DNA of 64,000 nucleotides from Macrococcus armenti. Lineage in GTDB: Bacteria; Bacillota; Bacilli; Staphylococcales; Staphylococcaceae. Shown piece by piece: positions 60,079 to 64,000 of this stretch (position 1 is the stretch's first letter; each line of letters opens with the position of its first letter). The DNA lies in NCBI RefSeq assembly GCF_020097135.1, contig NZ_CP083608.1, positions 1,240,001 to 1,304,000 of the forward strand, read 5' to 3'. The translations under genes and the position numbers were made by a program. The notes below the pieces were generated by a model. The model saw only the letters and a program-made list of their open reading frames with translations, had not been told where the DNA came from and made no database searches.

Positions 60079-62469
60079 TCAACTCATAAAATCATATGGT
60101 GAAATTTCCCCCATATTAATCATCGGATCAACAAGGTGCATATTGTTTTCTGTCATCTCACCGACATTAAACGGTAGTGCATTTCCACTGCGTTTATCAT
60201 GAATATTATCTTCATCTTCAGTTTTGAAATAATCTATCAGAAACTGATAGAAGCTCGTAAATCTAGCGTTTCCGATACGTTTAATCCCTTCATTAAACGC
60301 CTGTACATCCCCACAAAATATAAGCGATTGCTTTGCGCGTGTTAAACCAGTATACAGTATGTTTTTCTGTAACATTCTAAAGTACTGATTGACGACCGGC
60401 ATGATTACAATCGGGAATTCTGATCCTTGTGATTTATGGATAGAACAGCAGTATGCGTGCGTAACTTCCATTAAATCTGCTTTCGTATATGTTACTTCAC
60501 TCCCGTCATAATCTACAATTACAACATCTTTATTGAGCGCATTCTCTGCTGCCATAAAAATACCTGTCACTTCACCGATATCTCCGTTAAATACATTGTC
60601 CTCTGGCCGATTGACAAGTTGCAGTACTTTATCACCAGTTCTGAAATATAAGTCGCCAAACTGCAGTTCACGCTTTTTCTCATCATTTGGATTTAATATT
60701 TCCTGCAGCACTTTATTCAATGCTCGTATACCGGCTGGCCCTCTGTATATCGGCGCGAGCACTTGTATATCGCGCATATCATATCCTTTTTTTACTGCAC
60801 TGCGTACAATTTTCTCTATTACTTCCGGAATTTGATTGCTTGAGCACGGTATAAAACTTCTATCATTATAACGCTTCGTAATATCAAATGGCTCATTACG
60901 TTTAATTTGATGCGCAAGCTCAACGATAGATGAGCCTTCCTGCTGTCGGTACACTTCATTCAGTTCAATTTGCGGCATAATTTGTGCATCAATCATATCT
61001 TTAAATACTTGTCCTGGTCCGACTGAAGGTAACTGGTCCTGGTCACCGACAAAGATAATCTGTGCATCGTTTGGCACTGCTTTCATAAGCTGAAACATAA
61101 GCCACGTATCAACCATCGACATTTCATCGATAATGACGAGCTTCGCTGTTATCTCAGTTTCAAGAACATCATCAGGTTTATTCTCTCTCGTCCAGCCAAT
61201 TAATCTGTGTATTGTCGTCGCTTCAAGTCCTGTTGATTCCTGAAGACGCTTTGAAGCACGACCTGTAGGTGCTGCAACTACAATTGGGAAATCCTGTCCA
61301 TCATAATCATCATAATCAAGGCTTAAGCCATGAAGCTCAGCATATAAATTAACGATACCACGTACGACAGTCGTTTTCCCTGTACCAGGTCCTCCTGTTA
61401 AGATCATCAGTTTTGAATTCATCGCAGTAACGAGCGCATCTTTCTGACGTTCTGCATAACTTACTTCAAACAGTGATTCCAGTTCCCCGATTGCAAGCAG
61501 CACTTCAGACTGTTCAAACTGCTTAACTTGCTCTTTATGATTCATTAATCGATGCAATATCTGGACAGCTTTCGTTTCAGAGTAAAAGAGGCTCGGAATA
61601 TAAATGTTCTTTTCATGATTAACAAGTTTGTGTTCCTCAGTCAGCTCAGTAAGTGCAATTACGAGTTTGTCGGGATCAACTTGACTACCATTTTTCGTCA
61701 GTAAATTAAAGCTCGTTTCAAGTAATACTTGATCTGGAATATAAGTATGTCCATTTTGAATTGAAGCTTGTTCAATCGTAAAAATCAGTGCTGCTTTCAG
61801 ACGTTCGGGATGATTGTTATCAATACCTAGCTTACCTGCTAGTTCATCTGCCTTATTAAACCCGATTCCGTCAATATCTATGACGAGCTGATACGGGGAT
61901 TCATTAATGATTTTTAATGTGTCTTCCTTATAAAACTGATAAATCTTCATCGCAAGCTGTGGCCCGAAACCAAATTCATTCAGCTGAATCATAATTTTCT
62001 CAATTGCCTGATTATCATATATCGTATTATATATTAAGTCTTTTTTCTCATCAGATAACTTCGGGATTTGGTCAAGACTCTTTTTATCATCAAGTATGAT
62101 GTTTAATGCATCTTCTCCGAGCACTTCAACAATCGTTCTTGCCGTTTTCTTACCGACACCTTTAAACAAATCACTCGATAAATAATGAATAATACCGTCA
62201 CGTGACTGAGGCATATCCTTCTCAAACTTATCTGCCTGTAACTGCTTTCCGTACTTCGGATGCGTTACAATCTTACCTGTAAACGTATATGTATCACCTT
62301 CAGCAATTTGCGGGAGATAACCTGTAATCGTAGCATCATCATCGAAATCTTCGTTTGATTCAATCACTTCTGCTTTTAGCACAGTATAGAAATTATCATT
62401 GTTATAAAATAATATTCTCGTTATTGTCCCTTTAACAAAGGATTGCTCAAACAAAGTCATATTTTCCAA
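60079..62469 (-). CDS. recD2: ATP-dependent DNA helicase RecD2
   Basis: A 796-residue superfamily 1B helicase, 5' to 3'. The long N-terminal extension has an OB-like domain and helix-hairpin-helix units (LFKGVGKKTARTIVEVLG, DIDGIGFNKADELAGKLG). The helicase core has Walker A GGPGTGKTTVV, VIDEMSMVD, FVGDQDQLPSVGPG, and a final TGLTRAKQSLIFCG. This is the RecBC-independent type, acting in replication and mismatch repair. TTG at 62469 has GGAGGAG 5 bases upstream. Confidence 0.94.
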   Translation of the reverse strand: MENMTLFEQSFVKGTITRILFYNNDNFYTVLKAEVIESNEDFDDDATITGYLPQIAEGDTYTFTGKIVTHPKYGKQLQADKFEKDMPQSRDGIIHYLSSDLFKGVGKKTARTIVEVLGEDALNIILDDKKSLDQIPKLSDEKKDLIYNTIYDNQAIEKIMIQLNEFGFGPQLAMKIYQFYKEDTLKIINESPYQLVIDIDGIGFNKADELAGKLGIDNNHPERLKAALIFTIEQASIQNGHTYIPDQVLLETSFNLLTKNGSQVDPDKLVIALTELTEEHKLVNHEKNIYIPSLFYSETKAVQILHRLMNHKEQVKQFEQSEVLLAIGELESLFEVSYAERQKDALVTAMNSKLMILTGGPGTGKTTVVRGIVNLYAELHGLSLDYDDYDGQDFPIVVAAPTGRASKRLQESTGLEATTIHRLIGWTRENKPDDVLETEITAKLVIIDEMSMVDTWLMFQLMKAVPNDAQIIFVGDQDQLPSVGPGQVFKDMIDAQIMPQIELNEVYRQQEGSSIVELAHQIKRNEPFDITKRYNDRSFIPCSSNQIPEVIEKIVRSAVKKGYDMRDIQVLAPIYRGPAGIRALNKVLQEILNPNDEKKRELQFGDLYFRTGDKVLQLVNRPEDNVFNGDIGEVTGIFMAAENALNKDVVIVDYDGSEVTYTKADLMEVTHAYCCSIHKSQGSEFPIVIMPVVNQYFRMLQKNILYTGLTRAKQSLIFCGDVQAFNEGIKRIGNARFTSFYQFLIDYFKTEDEDNIHDKRSGNALPFNVGEMTENNMHLVDPMINMGEISPYDFMS

Positions 62470-62471
62470 TG

Positions 62472-63131
62472 CTACTCCTCCTTTAGTAATTCAAATTGCT
62501 TTACAGCATGACCTGCAAGCATATGGTCCGGACTTACCTTTAAAACACTTTTAAAACCTTCTATCGCATTATCTGCATCTTCGTCAATCATATATTGAGC
62601 GAGCGTTAAATTATATAATGCATCCGCATGATTCGCATCCTGATCCATAACACGCTGTAACATATTCACAGCATCACGATACATACTCAGCTGACACATG
62701 ACTAGTCCATACTGGAATGCAATTTCAGTATCCATATTATTTAGTTCATGCGCACGCATTAAATAAGGCAAAGCGCTATTCATGTCACCTAAATTAACGA
62801 ATGACATGCCGAGCATATAATATGTATCCGCATCCTGTAGTTCATTTGCAACCGCCTTCTGATACAGTTTCACCGCTTCATCAAAACGCTCTGCATTATA
62901 ATAAATATTCGCTAAACCGTAATATGCACCACCATGCTCCGGATTAACAGTAATCGCTTTCTGGAAGAAACGCTCTGCTTCTTCAAGTTTACCTGTATCA
63001 AACAAAATCGTACCAACATTAATATAGTGTGTTACCTCTTTTGGATCTGACTCAATTGCTTCAAACAGCAACTTTAACGCTTCTTCATAATTTTTATTTT
63101 TAATTAATTCCATTAACTGATTATCATTCAT
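62472..63131 (-). CDS. TPR repeat protein
   Basis: A 219-residue protein made of about six tetratricopeptide repeats (GTILFDTGKLEEAERFFQKA, GLANIYYNAERFDEAVKLYQKA, LGMSFVNLGDMNSALPYLMRA). It has no signal peptide or extra domain and probably acts as a cytosolic scaffold. It is conserved between mnmA and recD2 in staphylococci; its function is unknown. The ATG at 63131 with TTTGGAGG upstream is chosen over the frame extending to 63209. Confidence 0.88.
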   Translation of the reverse strand: MNDNQLMELIKNKNYEEALKLLFEAIESDPKEVTHYINVGTILFDTGKLEEAERFFQKAITVNPEHGGAYYGLANIYYNAERFDEAVKLYQKAVANELQDADTYYMLGMSFVNLGDMNSALPYLMRAHELNNMDTEIAFQYGLVMCQLSMYRDAVNMLQRVMDQDANHADALYNLTLAQYMIDEDADNAIEGFKSVLKVSPDHMLAGHAVKQFELLKEE

Positions 63132-63206
63132 TGTATTACCTCCAAATAATAATATTATATCAAATTCCATCACAATAAATGAAATAACTGAATAAAATAA
63201 TTTAAA

Positions 63207-63231
63207 CAAAAAAAGAAGACAAAATTGTCTT

Positions 63232-63233
<2 letters not shown>
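63207..63233 (-). terminator. mnmA terminator
   Basis: A 9-bp stem (AGAAGACAA / TTGTCTTCT) followed by seven T residues on the minus strand, overlapping the mnmA stop. Confidence 0.88.

Positions 63234-64000
<767 letters not shown>

Overview
The window is 64 kb of chromosome from a low-GC Gram-positive bacterium of the family Staphylococcaceae. Macrococcus or a close relative fits best. The gene order is the Bacillus/Staphylococcus core (ispG to mnmA through rpoD, dnaK, comE and alaS). Most proteins look like diverged versions of staphylococcal ones. A membrane-anchored cytochrome c sits beside rpoD, which is more like Macrococcus or Bacillus than S. aureus. The genus call is an inference from recalled family knowledge; no search was run.

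Layout. 1-8 kb: ispG (partial), yqfW, the zinc block zur-znuB-znuC, nfo, cshB and ispH. 7-13.7 kb (minus): ccpN-ppsR-dnaG-rpoD-cccA-trmK-yqfO, with glyS divergent under a glycine T-box. 15.4-22.3 kb (minus): recO, era, cdd, dgkA, ybeY, phoH, floA, nfeD and rpsU. 22.4-23.8 kb: mtaB. 29.96-36.3 kb (minus): the CIRCE-controlled hrcA-grpE-dnaK-dnaJ-prmA-rsmE block. 36.4-44.6 kb: hemW, lepA, rpsT, holA, yqzM and comEC-comEB-comEA. 44.7-50.1 kb: the yqeG-yqeH-aroE-yhbY-nadD-yqeK-rsfS-yqeM block and tRNA-Gly. 50.1-57.1 kb: mtnN, greA, udk, the tRNA U34 hydroxylation/methylation trio, mltG, yrzB, ruvX and ireB. 57.2-64 kb: alaS with its T-box, recD2, a TPR protein and mnmA (partial).

The exception to core synteny is an island at about 23.9-29.9 kb, wedged between rsmE and mtaB, which are adjacent in Bacillus. 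It holds a 5'-truncated polymorphic toxin gene (EsaD/EssD-like stalk, hydrophobic pre-toxin segment, autoprocessing HINT domain, AHH-type nuclease tip). Next comes a 533-residue cytosolic protein with an ankyrin-like N-half and a parallel beta-helix C-half. Then there is a decayed second HINT-AHH toxin tip and a second 533-residue paralogue. The arrangement (toxin, partner, broken toxin tip, partner) indicates a toxin/immunity array in which the ankyrin/beta-helix proteins are the likely antitoxins. The two partner genes differ through most of their length but are almost identical over the last ~340 bp, which points to gene conversion. This is the part most likely to be undescribed.

Regulatory elements visible by eye include two T-boxes (glyS, alaS), a CIRCE operator, several strong promoters, many intrinsic terminators, a promoter-proximal terminator ahead of trmR, and a comEA ribosome-binding site buried in the preceding terminator hairpin. 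No insertion sequence, prophage, CRISPR array or type VII secretion gene was seen.
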